DNA of 64,000 nucleotides from Betaproteobacteria bacterium (GTDB lineage: Bacteria > Pseudomonadota > Gammaproteobacteria > Burkholderiales > Casimicrobiaceae): contig JAAFJO010000001.1 of the NCBI GenBank assembly GCA_013298145.1, positions 620,001 to 684,000 of the forward strand, given 5' to 3'. How positions within the stretch are numbered: the stretch's first letter is position 1; every line of letters starts with the position of its first letter. Positions 10,193-17,937 of this stretch are shown piece by piece. The notes under the pieces were generated by a model. It was not told the DNA's origin and searched no databases. It saw only the letters and a list, made by a program, of their open reading frames with translations. A program made the position numbers and the translations under genes.

Positions 10193-10292
10193 TGTCATTC
10201 CCGCGAAAGCGGGAACCTACTCATTGATTGATGTTCTCCGTTTCGGAGCGCGGGTGTCGGCAGTGGGTCCCCGCGTTCGCGGTGATGACAGA
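10193..10292. repeat. Palindromic repeat, GTCATTCCCGCGAAAGCGGGAA family
   Basis: tgtcattcccgcgaaagcgggaacc ... gggtccccgcgttcgcggtgatgaca inverted arms. Confidence 0.85.
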
Positions 10293-10326
10293 TTGGTGGA
10301 GTGCTGCGCTGGTTGAGCTGCGCAAG

Positions 10327-10530
10327 CTAAGCCAAGCGCTGCTCGTCACCCATTTCGCCACCACGCGAAGGCAACGCGGCCATGATCGCGCGCCGCTCGG
10401 CGTGCGTGAAGCTCGCCCACTGTGCAATCTCATCCAATGTGCGATTACAACCGACGCATAAACCCGAGTCGGGATCGACAGTGCAGATTTTTATGCAGGG
10501 GGTTTCGATGGGTTGGAACGTCGGAAGCAT
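10327..10530 (-). CDS. DUF1289 domain-containing protein
   Basis: [41 protein letters not shown] is the DUF1289 Cys pattern. Confidence 0.9.
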   Translation of the reverse strand: MLPTFQPIETPCIKICTVDPDSGLCVGCNRTLDEIAQWASFTHAERRAIMAALPSRGGEMGDEQRLA

Positions 10531-10622
10531 GGTCGAATTATCTCAGCACCTTCGCCCGCTTGTTTCGCGGCATATCGAACTATCTTTCTCGCCGGGTGTC
10601 TGTTTTCAGTTTGGAGAGTTAA

Positions 10623-11003
10623 ATGATTTCACGTTCAATTCGTGCCGCCGCGTTTGTCGTTGTGGCGTTGCTATCCGCGCAAACGCTCGCCACCGACTTT
10701 TTTCGTGTTGATTTTGAAGTCAAGGTGAACGGCGAACGAATCGCCAACCCCACGATCACGACTAAAGAACGATCACCGACAAAGATGACGCTTTCGGGCC
10801 CAAATGGCGAGGGCTACGAACTCTCGCTTTTGATTGAATCGATGCCAAGCGATCAAATCAAATTGGCGGTCGATTTTCAGTCAGAAAAATTTGGAAACGC
10901 ATCACCGGTCCTCATCACGCGCAGCGGCCAACCGGCGATTTTCTCAACCGGCAAATTGCCAGACAAATTGCTAGAAATCAAGATCGTCGCATCACCAAAC
11001 TAG
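10623..11003 (+). CDS. Hypothetical secreted protein
   Basis: 126-aa ORF with N-terminal signal peptide (MISRSIRAAAFVVVALLSAQTLATD). Confidence 0.65.
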   Translation: MISRSIRAAAFVVVALLSAQTLATDFFRVDFEVKVNGERIANPTITTKERSPTKMTLSGPNGEGYELSLLIESMPSDQIKLAVDFQSEKFGNASPVLITRSGQPAIFSTGKLPDKLLEIKIVASPN

Positions 11004-11020
11004 TCGTAGCGCAGGTAGGG

Positions 11021-11809
11021 CTACCGAGACAGGATACGACGCGCGTTGGTTGTCGTCGCCTCCGCAAACGCCTCCACGCTCATCCCCCGCACCTCCGCGA
11101 GTATCGCGCCGATACGCGCGACATGCTCGGGCGCGTTGCGTTCGCGTGAGCCCATCGTGCCGAGAAAGCTGGGCGGAATATCCGGTGCGTCGGTTTCAAC
11201 GACGATGTGTTCAATCGGCATGTCGCACAGCAAGCGCCGCACGTTGTTCGCTTGCGGAAATGTCGCCGTTCCACCGAAGCCCAAACAAAACCCGAGCTTC
11301 ACGAATTCTTCGGCTTGCTGTTGGCTGCCGTTGAACGCATGCGCGAAACCGCCGCGAACTTTAATGCGGCGCAGATGTTTGAGCAGATGATCTTGCGAAC
11401 GTCGCACATGCAGCGACACTGGCAAATCGAAATCGCGCGCGATCTTCAATTGCTCCGCGTAGAACCATTCCTGTTCCGCTTGATTGAAATTCGGAATGAA
11501 AAAGTCGAGCCCGATTTCGCCAATCAAATCTGGCTTCTCGCGCTCGACCCACTCGCGCAGCACCGCGATGTGCTCCCGCGTGGAGACGCCACCCGGCCCC
11601 GCAACCCACATCGGATGAATGCCATAGCCCGTTAAGCAAAAGTCCGCGCCGTACTTTTCACAAGTCGCCTTCGCTTGCACGAAGTGATCGACATGGCCCG
11701 GTAAGTTGATGATCGCCTGCACGCCTGCCGAGCGCGCACGCGCAACCACGTCATCACGATCCGAATCAAATTCCGGCGCGTCGAGATGGCAATGGCTGTC
11801 GATCCACAT
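11021..11809 (-). CDS. TatD family hydrolase
   Basis: MWIDSHCHLDAPEFDSDRDDVVARARSAGV, GEIGLDFF, VETDAPDIPP motifs. Confidence 0.94.
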   Translation of the reverse strand: MWIDSHCHLDAPEFDSDRDDVVARARSAGVQAIINLPGHVDHFVQAKATCEKYGADFCLTGYGIHPMWVAGPGGVSTREHIAVLREWVEREKPDLIGEIGLDFFIPNFNQAEQEWFYAEQLKIARDFDLPVSLHVRRSQDHLLKHLRRIKVRGGFAHAFNGSQQQAEEFVKLGFCLGFGGTATFPQANNVRRLLCDMPIEHIVVETDAPDIPPSFLGTMGSRERNAPEHVARIGAILAEVRGMSVEAFAEATTTNARRILSR

Positions 11810-11830
11810 GCGGTCGCTCGGGCGCGGAAT

Positions 11831-12340
11831 CTACTTCGCAGCCGAAATTTCTTTCGCAAGCCGGTCACTTCGCTCTTTCATTTGCGTCATCATCGGCTCC
11901 ATCAGTGATTGCATCACTGGCATTGCCTTTGACATGGCTTGTGGTGTTTTCTTGATCATGGCAACGCCTGCGGGTGAGCGATAGAAGTCCCGTATGCCGC
12001 GAAGCTCTTCAACTGAGTAAACCTCTGCGAAGGCATCGATCATCGCCACGCGAACCTTTCCCATGTATTCCGGACCCATCACATAGTCCATCGTTTCTGC
12101 GGCGAAGCGCTGCATGATTTCTTGCTGCTTTGCGTTGAGCTTTTCATTACCAAACTGTTTCTGAATTTGCGCCATCATTGGCTGCATTGATTGACGCATT
12201 CCCTGCACTAAAGAATCGCTAACGGTGAGCTCGACGACCTCCTGCGCGAGTTGCTTCGCATCGTTTGGCACCTGAGCCTGACTCAAAGCGGAAAGGGAAA
12301 GCGCGAGGATGGCGCCGAGGAGGAGATTGATTCGTTTCAT
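11831..12340 (-). CDS. DUF2059 domain-containing protein
   Basis: Signal peptide; FAEVYSVEELRGIRDFYRSPAGVAMIKKTPQAM is typical of DUF2059. Confidence 0.88.
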   Translation of the reverse strand: MKRINLLLGAILALSLSALSQAQVPNDAKQLAQEVVELTVSDSLVQGMRQSMQPMMAQIQKQFGNEKLNAKQQEIMQRFAAETMDYVMGPEYMGKVRVAMIDAFAEVYSVEELRGIRDFYRSPAGVAMIKKTPQAMSKAMPVMQSLMEPMMTQMKERSDRLAKEISAAK

Positions 12341-12469
12341 GACGTTTACCCGTTTTAGAAATACCTGCGGTCGTTCTTATATTGGATGCGAAGTGTAATC
12401 AGCTATCGCCACGTGCTTCACGAGAAAGCGCCGAAACGATGCCTCGCTTCGCGCGCTCGCCTAGCTCGC

Positions 12470-14083
12470 CTATTCCACCAACGCGCTAAACGTTAATCCA
12501 AACCGCGCCAAATACTTGCGCAAGCGATCCGCATCGTTCACTTCACTTCGCTCCTCGCGCGAGACGTTGTAGAGTTTGCGCCCCGCGTCCGAGAGCGTGC
12601 GGCTTTGTTTGCACACACGAATCACGGCTTCGAGTTGCAGGCGGTCGAAGAGATCGAGTTTCGCGAGTGCGGCCTCGTCGACATAGCGCTCGAGATCGAC
12701 ACTTCGCGCGCCCCTGGTCGATGCGTCTTTCGCCCAAAGCCATTTGAGCCGCTCGATTTCAGCATCGACTACGGCCTCGGTGATGCGCCCGCCGTCGGCG
12801 AGTGTGGCCATGCGAGTCACACTTGCGGAGAGATCACGGAAATTTCCTCTCCACGCCCCGTTTACGCCGGACGCGAAGCTCATATAGTGTTTTTTCGCTT
12901 CTACATTAAATCGAGCTTGTTGCCCAACATCTTTGGGGCTAAACGATAAAAGATAGTCTACGTTAGGCTCAATGTCTTCCGGTCGCTCAGCAAGGCCGGG
13001 TAAGGTGTAACTCCAAAGATTGATCCGCGCGAATAAATCCTCTCGAAACTCACCGTGCGCGACCGCATCACGAAGATCGAGATTGGTCCCCGCGATCAAC
13101 TGAAAATCGCTCGCGACTTCCTTATCTGCACCGACCGGATAGAAGCGTTTGTCTTCAATCGCTTTGAGCAGCATCGCTTGTTCATCGAGGCCTAGCGTGC
13201 CGATCTCATCAAGAAAAAGCACGCCTTTGTCAGCGCTGCGAAGTAAGCCCGCGCGATCGGCCATCGCGCCCGTGAACGCGCCTTTTTTGTGACCAAACAA
13301 AGTGGAAGCGGCGCCGTCGCCCATGAGCGTCGCGCAGTTCACTTCAACGAATTCGCCAGTGACGTTGTGTCGCTCTTTCTTCAATTCATAAATGCGCTTC
13401 GCGAGAAAACTTTTCCCCGCGCCTGTGGGGCCGGTCAGCAACACCGGTGCACTGGATCGCAGCGCCACGTGTTCAATCTCATCGATCAAGGCGTTGAAGC
13501 GCTTGTTTTTCGTCGCGATGCCGCTTTTCAAATAGCGCTTGGCATCGTCTGTCGCAATCGCAAAGCGTTTCGCAATCGCGTCGTAGCGCGAAAGGTCAAG
13601 ATCGATCAACGCATAGCTTCCCGGATCGCCTTCGCGCTGCGGGCGCGGCGGCGCAGTTTGCAGGAGCACGCCCGGCAGCACGCGCGCCTCTGCAAGCAAG
13701 AACAAACTAATCTGCGCGACGTGCGTGCCCGTTGTGATGTGAATCCAATAGTCCGATTGCTCCGGATCAAGCTTCTGCGCATGCGCCCAATCAAAGAGCG
13801 CGCCATACATCTCACCAAAGTCCCACGGATCGCACACAGGCAGCGCATGCAATGTGACGCGCGTGTCCGGGCTCACGAGCGCGATATCCGCCACCACTTG
13901 CTCTGCAATCCGCTCATGCCCCGGCGAATGCAACAGCTCAATCGCATCAATCGCGACACCCTCATGCTGCACGATGGAAATCGTAGGACGCCATTTTTGC
14001 CAGCGACCACGCCCGCCGCCTGCATCGAGTTGGGAGCCGAGGAAGCCGATGACGGTGGTGTGTTTTGTGGTTGGTTGTGACAC
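12470..14083 (-). CDS. rtcR: RNA-repair operon transcriptional activator RtcR (CARF-like N-terminus, sigma-54 AAA+ domain)
   Basis: TVIGFLGSQLDAG..., HITTGTHVAQISLFLL (RtcR N-terminal domain), then LLTGPTGAGKSFLAKRI, GHKKGAFTGA and GVLFLDEIGTLGL sigma-54 activator motifs. GTG start at 14083 preferred (MSQPTTKHTTVIGFLG); track start is 14131. Confidence 0.95.
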   Translation of the reverse strand: MSQPTTKHTTVIGFLGSQLDAGGGRGRWQKWRPTISIVQHEGVAIDAIELLHSPGHERIAEQVVADIALVSPDTRVTLHALPVCDPWDFGEMYGALFDWAHAQKLDPEQSDYWIHITTGTHVAQISLFLLAEARVLPGVLLQTAPPRPQREGDPGSYALIDLDLSRYDAIAKRFAIATDDAKRYLKSGIATKNKRFNALIDEIEHVALRSSAPVLLTGPTGAGKSFLAKRIYELKKERHNVTGEFVEVNCATLMGDGAASTLFGHKKGAFTGAMADRAGLLRSADKGVLFLDEIGTLGLDEQAMLLKAIEDKRFYPVGADKEVASDFQLIAGTNLDLRDAVAHGEFREDLFARINLWSYTLPGLAERPEDIEPNVDYLLSFSPKDVGQQARFNVEAKKHYMSFASGVNGAWRGNFRDLSASVTRMATLADGGRITEAVVDAEIERLKWLWAKDASTRGARSVDLERYVDEAALAKLDLFDRLQLEAVIRVCKQSRTLSDAGRKLYNVSREERSEVNDADRLRKYLARFGLTFSALVE

Positions 14084-14140
14084 TCTTTGCTGCTCCTTGT
14101 TCTCTCTAGCGCTGGGTTCCTTGCACCACACCTCAATCTG

Positions 14141-14246
14141 TCATCCCCGCGGAGGCGGGGACCCAGACCCAAACGGTCGAGAAACTACGATCATTTGATC
14201 AACAGCAATCTGCCCGGTCTGGGTTCCCGCCTTCGCGGGAATGTCA
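14141..14246. repeat. Palindromic repeat, GTCATYCCCGCG family, second copy
   Basis: tgtcatccccgcggaggcggggacccagacc ... ggtctgggttcccgccttcgcgggaatgtcag. Confidence 0.85.
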
Positions 14247-14255
14247 GATATTAGT

Positions 14256-14311
14256 TAGCAATTTTGCTATTTAGCGTGCTTGCAAGCTAGCTTTATAGTG
14301 AACTGATTCAC
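14256..14311. promoter_or_regulatory. Candidate RtcR upstream activating region (three small dyads)
   Basis: TAGCAA-TT-TTGCTA (14256-14269), GCTTGCAAGC (14278-14287) and GTGAA-N4-TTCAC (14298-14311), ~90-145 bp upstream of the -24 element. Confidence 0.35.
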
Positions 14312-14356
14312 GCGCGGTACCAGCAAACGTGAGCAAACAAGAAAAGTCATTAGATA

Positions 14357-14369
14357 AATCAATGGTTTA
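14357..14369 (+). promoter_or_regulatory. IHF-like binding site
   Basis: AATCAATGGTTTA matches the IHF consensus WATCAANNNNTTR and sits ~30 bp upstream of the sigma-54 -24 box. Confidence 0.6.
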
Positions 14370-14398
14370 CGGTTGGCAGCCCCCGCCGACACACGATC

Positions 14399-14414
14399 TG
14401 GCACGCTCGCTGCA
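14399..14414 (+). promoter_or_regulatory. Sigma-54 (-24/-12) promoter of the tRNA-like/slipin/rtcB operon
   Basis: TGGCACGCTCGCTGCA: the -24 GG and -12 GC are separated by exactly 10 nt; near-consensus TGGCACG-N4-(T/C)TGCA. Confidence 0.85.
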
Positions 14415-14545
14415 ATAGAGGAAACGTCAAACAGAAAACATGATGCGCTTACAGGTTCTAGGGGTTTGCTCCCCGCCGGTGCGCGATGCCTCGAATGGTT
14501 CGAGTTGCGTGTTGCGTATGCCGCCGCATGTGGACTGCTTGATAT

Positions 14546-14602
14546 GAAGTTCTCTTGGCGACAGCGGCAACGCTGTTGGGTTCGATTCCCTTGAATTTCT
14601 CC
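14546..14602 (+). ncRNA. Candidate truncated tRNA-like element
   Basis: 7-bp acceptor-like stem GAAGTTC (14546-14552)/GAATTTC (14593-14599), internal 8-bp hairpin CGACAGCG-GCAA-CGCTGTTG (14559-14578), and a canonical T-loop GG-TTCGATT-CC (14579-14589). Confidence 0.5.
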
Positions 14603-14678
14603 TTTTGGATAGCTCAATCGGCAGAGCAATCGACCACGAATCGATATGTAGCGGGTTCGAATCCCGTTCCAAAAACCA
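14603..14678 (+). ncRNA. tRNA-like RNA of the slipin-RtcB RNA-repair operon (76 nt, encoded CCA; ACG in the anticodon position)
   Basis: Cloverleaf: acceptor TTTTGGA/TCCAAAA; D stem GCTC/GAGC with loop AATCGGCA; anticodon stem ATCGA/TCGAT with loop CCACGAA; variable ATGTA; T arm GCGGG-TTCGAAT-CCCGT; then A-CCA. Position 33 is C instead of U. Confidence 0.88.
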
Positions 14679-14989
14679 GGCCTTGAAAGCCACCATGAAA
14701 CCGAGCCGCAAGGCTCACCGCCGAATGCAAATCGGCAACGCGGACAGCGAAGCATCAAAACGCGAAAGCGAATTGACGCGGCGGTGGAAGCGAAGACGAT
14801 TTGTCAGCCCGCGCGCTCTGCGATACGCAAGAGGCGAGGGCAAACGGCACGGCAGCGTTACTTGTGATGCGTTTGATGCAGTTTGATCGAGCGCAAAGCG
14901 AGCGACAACACCGATGCCCGATGTTCAACGCAAGCGAATCCCGCGAGTGGACTGTAACGGCAACACTCACGAACAAAGGAAGAACAAAA

Positions 14990-16126
14990 ATGAAATTTAA
15001 TCGAGTAAGTGTGCGCAAAACCGAACGAGCGGTCCTCTTGCGCAATGGCGATTTCGAGCGCGTGCTCGCGCCAGGTCAATACTGGTTTCCTACGCTCTTC
15101 GACAAGATTGTCGTGGAGCGAAACGAGATGGCGCAGCCACTCTACATCGGCGCCGCTGCCGACTATTTGCTGGCGACCCCAAGCGATGCCGCAAACGAAT
15201 ACTTCGTGCGCGTCGAGCTGAACGATACGCAAGCCGGTCTTTTGTATGAGAACGATTCGCTCGTCGAGCTTTTGCCGCCTGCGACGCGTCGTTTGTATTG
15301 GAAGACTTCGGCAAACGTGCGCGTTGAAACCGTTGAGCTTTCGGGTGAAGGGGAGCTTGCGAAAGACTTGATCGCAAAGATCACGCATTCGCAATTGAAG
15401 CGTCGCGCGGTCGCGGGTTTGCAAGCGGTGTTGCAAGTGCAAGTGCCGGAATTCAACGTGGGTTTGCTCACGATTGACGGAAAGCTCGTGCGCTCGCTCA
15501 CGCCCGGCGCGTATGCGTTCTGGCGATTCAACCGCAACGTTTCCGTGGAATACGTGGATTTGCGCGTGCAGGCGGTTGAAGTCACCGGTCAAGAAATCTT
15601 GACGCGAGACAAAGTGGCGCTGCGGCTCAACCTTGGCGCAACGTGGCGATATGCGGACGTGTTGAAAGCGTTCGCGACGACTGCGAAGCCGGTGGATAAC
15701 CTCTATCGCGAATTGCAGTTTGCATTGCGCGCCGCAGTGGGAACGCAGTCGCTCGACGAGTTGCTGGAAAACAAAACGGCGCTTGATGAGAAGGTTGCAT
15801 CCGCAGTGCGCGAGCGTATAGCGAATGCAGGTATCGCGCTTGAGGCCGTGGGTGTGAAAGACATCATCCTGCCGGGCGAGATGAAAGCGATCCTCGCGCA
15901 AGTCGTAGAAGCGGAAAAAGTAGCGCAAGCCAACTTGATCCGTCGCCGCGAAGAAACCGCTGCATCGCGCTCGCTATTGAACACAGCGAAAGTGATGGAA
16001 GACAACCCAGTGGCGCTACGCCTGAAAGAGCTAGAAACGCTGGAACGCGTCGCGGAACGCATCGACAAAATCTCTGTGTTCGGAGGTTTGGATGGTGTGT
16101 TGAATGCGTTGGCAAAGGCCAAATGA
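14990..16126 (+). CDS. Slipin / SPFH-Band-7 family protein
   Basis: MKFNRVSVRKTERAVLLRNGDFERVLAPGQYWF, VLQVQVPEFNVGLLTIDGKLVRSLTPGAYAFW, IALEAVGVKDIILPGEMKAILAQVVEAEKVAQANLIRRREETAASRSLLNTAKVMEDNP are SPFH/Band-7 features. ATG 14990 preferred over the longer track ORF. Confidence 0.92.
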   Translation: MKFNRVSVRKTERAVLLRNGDFERVLAPGQYWFPTLFDKIVVERNEMAQPLYIGAAADYLLATPSDAANEYFVRVELNDTQAGLLYENDSLVELLPPATRRLYWKTSANVRVETVELSGEGELAKDLIAKITHSQLKRRAVAGLQAVLQVQVPEFNVGLLTIDGKLVRSLTPGAYAFWRFNRNVSVEYVDLRVQAVEVTGQEILTRDKVALRLNLGATWRYADVLKAFATTAKPVDNLYRELQFALRAAVGTQSLDELLENKTALDEKVASAVRERIANAGIALEAVGVKDIILPGEMKAILAQVVEAEKVAQANLIRRREETAASRSLLNTAKVMEDNPVALRLKELETLERVAERIDKISVFGGLDGVLNALAKAK

Positions 16127-16132
16127 GACTCC

Positions 16133-16256
16133 CTCCCCTTCAAGGGGAGGGCGGGGTGGGGATGGGGTTCTTTTGTAGCGCTATCAAACCCCATCCCCCT
16201 CCCGTCGATACACTTTTCGACAAGCATGTCTACGTCCCCCTTGAAGGGGGAGGAAA
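16133..16256. repeat. CTCCCCTTCAAGGGGAGGG family palindromic repeat between slipin and rtcB
   Basis: ctccccttcaaggggagggcggggtggggatgggg ... ccccatccccctcccgtcg ... cccccttgaagggggagg. Confidence 0.85.
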
Positions 16257-16266
16257 CCAGCAGAGA

Positions 16267-17493
16267 ATGACTCAGATAAAAAACTACAACGAAATCAAAA
16301 CCGAAAACGTCCCGATCAAGATGTGGACGAAGGGCGTGCCTGTTGAGGACGACGCTCAGAAGCAACTCATCAACGCTTCGAAATTGCCGATTGTGTTTAA
16401 GCACATCGCCGCGATGCCGGATGTGCATTTGGGGATTGGTGCGACCGTGGGCTCGGTGATTCCTACGTTGCGGGCGATCATTCCGGCGGCTGTCGGCGTG
16501 GACATCGGTTGCGGGATGATTGCTTGCAAGACGACGTTAAGCGCGAGTGATTTACCGGATAACTTGTTGCCGCTTCGTAGCGCGATTGAGCGTGCGGTAC
16601 CGCATGGGCGCGTGGCGATGCGCGGGAAGCGAGACACCGGTGCGTGGGATACGCCGCCGGATGAAGCGGATGCTGCGTGGGCGAAGCTCGCGTCGGGGTT
16701 CGATGAAATCACTGAGATCGAACCGCGCTTGAAAAACACGAACAACCGAAAGCATTTGGGAACGCTTGGAACGGGTAACCATTTCATTGAGATTTGTCTC
16801 GATGAAACGCAATCGGTGTGGATCATGCTGCATTCGGGTTCGCGCGGCGTGGGTAACGCGATTGGAACGCTCTACATCGAGCGCGCTCGCGAAGAAGCGA
16901 TCAAACACAACATGAATTTGCCCGACAAAGATCTGGCGTACTTCGAAGAAGGCTCCAAATATTTCGGTGACTACGTACGTGGCGTGAGCTGGGCGCAGCA
17001 ATTCGCGAAGTTAAATCGCGAAGTGATGATGCAGCGCGTGATTGCTGCGATGAAAAACGTGATCGCGAAACCGTTTGAGACGCATCTCGAAGCGGTGAAT
17101 TGTCATCACAACTACGTGAGCCGCGAAACGCATTTCGGCGAAGAGGTGTTCGTGACGCGCAAGGGCGCGGTGAGCGCGAAGGCGGGTGAGCTTGGCATCA
17201 TTCCGGGATCGATGGGCGCGAAAAGCTACATCGTGCGCGGAAAAGGCAACCCGGAAAGCTTCATGTCGTGCAGCCACGGCGCAGGACGCACGATGAGTCG
17301 CACGCAAGCGAAAAAGCGCTTCACGCTCGCCGATCACATCAAAGCGACCGAAGGCGTTGAATGCCGAAAAGACGAAGACGTGATCGACGAGATTCCGATG
17401 GCGTACAAGGATATTGATGCCGTGATGGAAGCGCAGCGGGATTTGGTGGATGTGGTTTACACACTTAAACAAGTGGTTTGTGTGAAGGGGTAG
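16267..17493 (+). CDS. rtcB: RNA 3'-phosphate/2',3'-cyclic phosphate-splicing ligase RtcB
   Basis: AAMPDVHLGIGATVGSVIPT, AAVGVDIGCGMIACKT, LGTGNHFIEICLDE, MLHSGSRGVGN, CSHGAGRTMSRTQAKKRF are RtcB motifs. ATG 16267 preferred, after an SD-like ggaggaaa. Confidence 0.96.
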   Translation: MTQIKNYNEIKTENVPIKMWTKGVPVEDDAQKQLINASKLPIVFKHIAAMPDVHLGIGATVGSVIPTLRAIIPAAVGVDIGCGMIACKTTLSASDLPDNLLPLRSAIERAVPHGRVAMRGKRDTGAWDTPPDEADAAWAKLASGFDEITEIEPRLKNTNNRKHLGTLGTGNHFIEICLDETQSVWIMLHSGSRGVGNAIGTLYIERAREEAIKHNMNLPDKDLAYFEEGSKYFGDYVRGVSWAQQFAKLNREVMMQRVIAAMKNVIAKPFETHLEAVNCHHNYVSRETHFGEEVFVTRKGAVSAKAGELGIIPGSMGAKSYIVRGKGNPESFMSCSHGAGRTMSRTQAKKRFTLADHIKATEGVECRKDEDVIDEIPMAYKDIDAVMEAQRDLVDVVYTLKQVVCVKG

Positions 17494-17496
17494 ATC

Positions 17497-17928
17497 ATGG
17501 TGTTGAGAACGCCATCAAAGGAAAAGAAAACGCAGTCATTCAAGAGCGGGAAACAGCGTCGCGCAGAAATTGTTGCGCGGCGTCGGAAAGGTAATCCGGC
17601 TGTTGAGTGGATTGATCCGTTGCTGAACAAGGACAACTGGCCGAAGGGCGCGGTCGCCGCGAACCTTGAAGCGCTCGGGCGTAACAACACCTACGGTCTA
17701 CTCCCAAACTATTACGTCGATAAGCCTTTCAAATGTCGCGACTGCGGCATCGAGGAGGTGTGGCGAGCTACACAGCAGAAGTGGTACTACGAAGTAGCTA
17801 AGGGGCGTATCGAGGCAACGGCGGCACGTTGCAAATCGTGTCGTCGAAAAGAGCGTGAACGGAAAGAGAAAGCGCGAGCGGCGTCGCTGCCTGGATTACT
17901 CGCGAAGCGAATGCGGCCGCAGAGTTGA
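17497..17928 (+). CDS. Zinc-ribbon (zf-trcl-like) protein of the rtcB operon
   Basis: FKCRDCGIEEVWRATQQKWYYEVAKGRIEATAARCKSCRRKERERKEKAR resembles the probable zinc-ribbon zf-trcl (CxxCG...FY..KG...RCxxCR). Starts 4 bp after rtcB ends. Confidence 0.75.
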   Translation: MVLRTPSKEKKTQSFKSGKQRRAEIVARRRKGNPAVEWIDPLLNKDNWPKGAVAANLEALGRNNTYGLLPNYYVDKPFKCRDCGIEEVWRATQQKWYYEVAKGRIEATAARCKSCRRKERERKEKARAASLPGLLAKRMRPQS

Positions 17929-17937
17929 AGCGTAGAG

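Noticed and set aside
14801-14989. N-terminal extension of the slipin ORF (track start 14801)
   Set aside because: Upstream residues (MSARALCDTQEARANGTAALL...) do not look like Band-7 protein; ATG 14990 begins a normal slipin N-terminus (MKFNRVSVRKTERAVLLRNG).
14858-15928. 356-aa antisense ORF opposite the slipin gene
   Set aside because: GC-rich antisense shadow ORF of a well-supported coding region; His/Arg-rich composition, no family.
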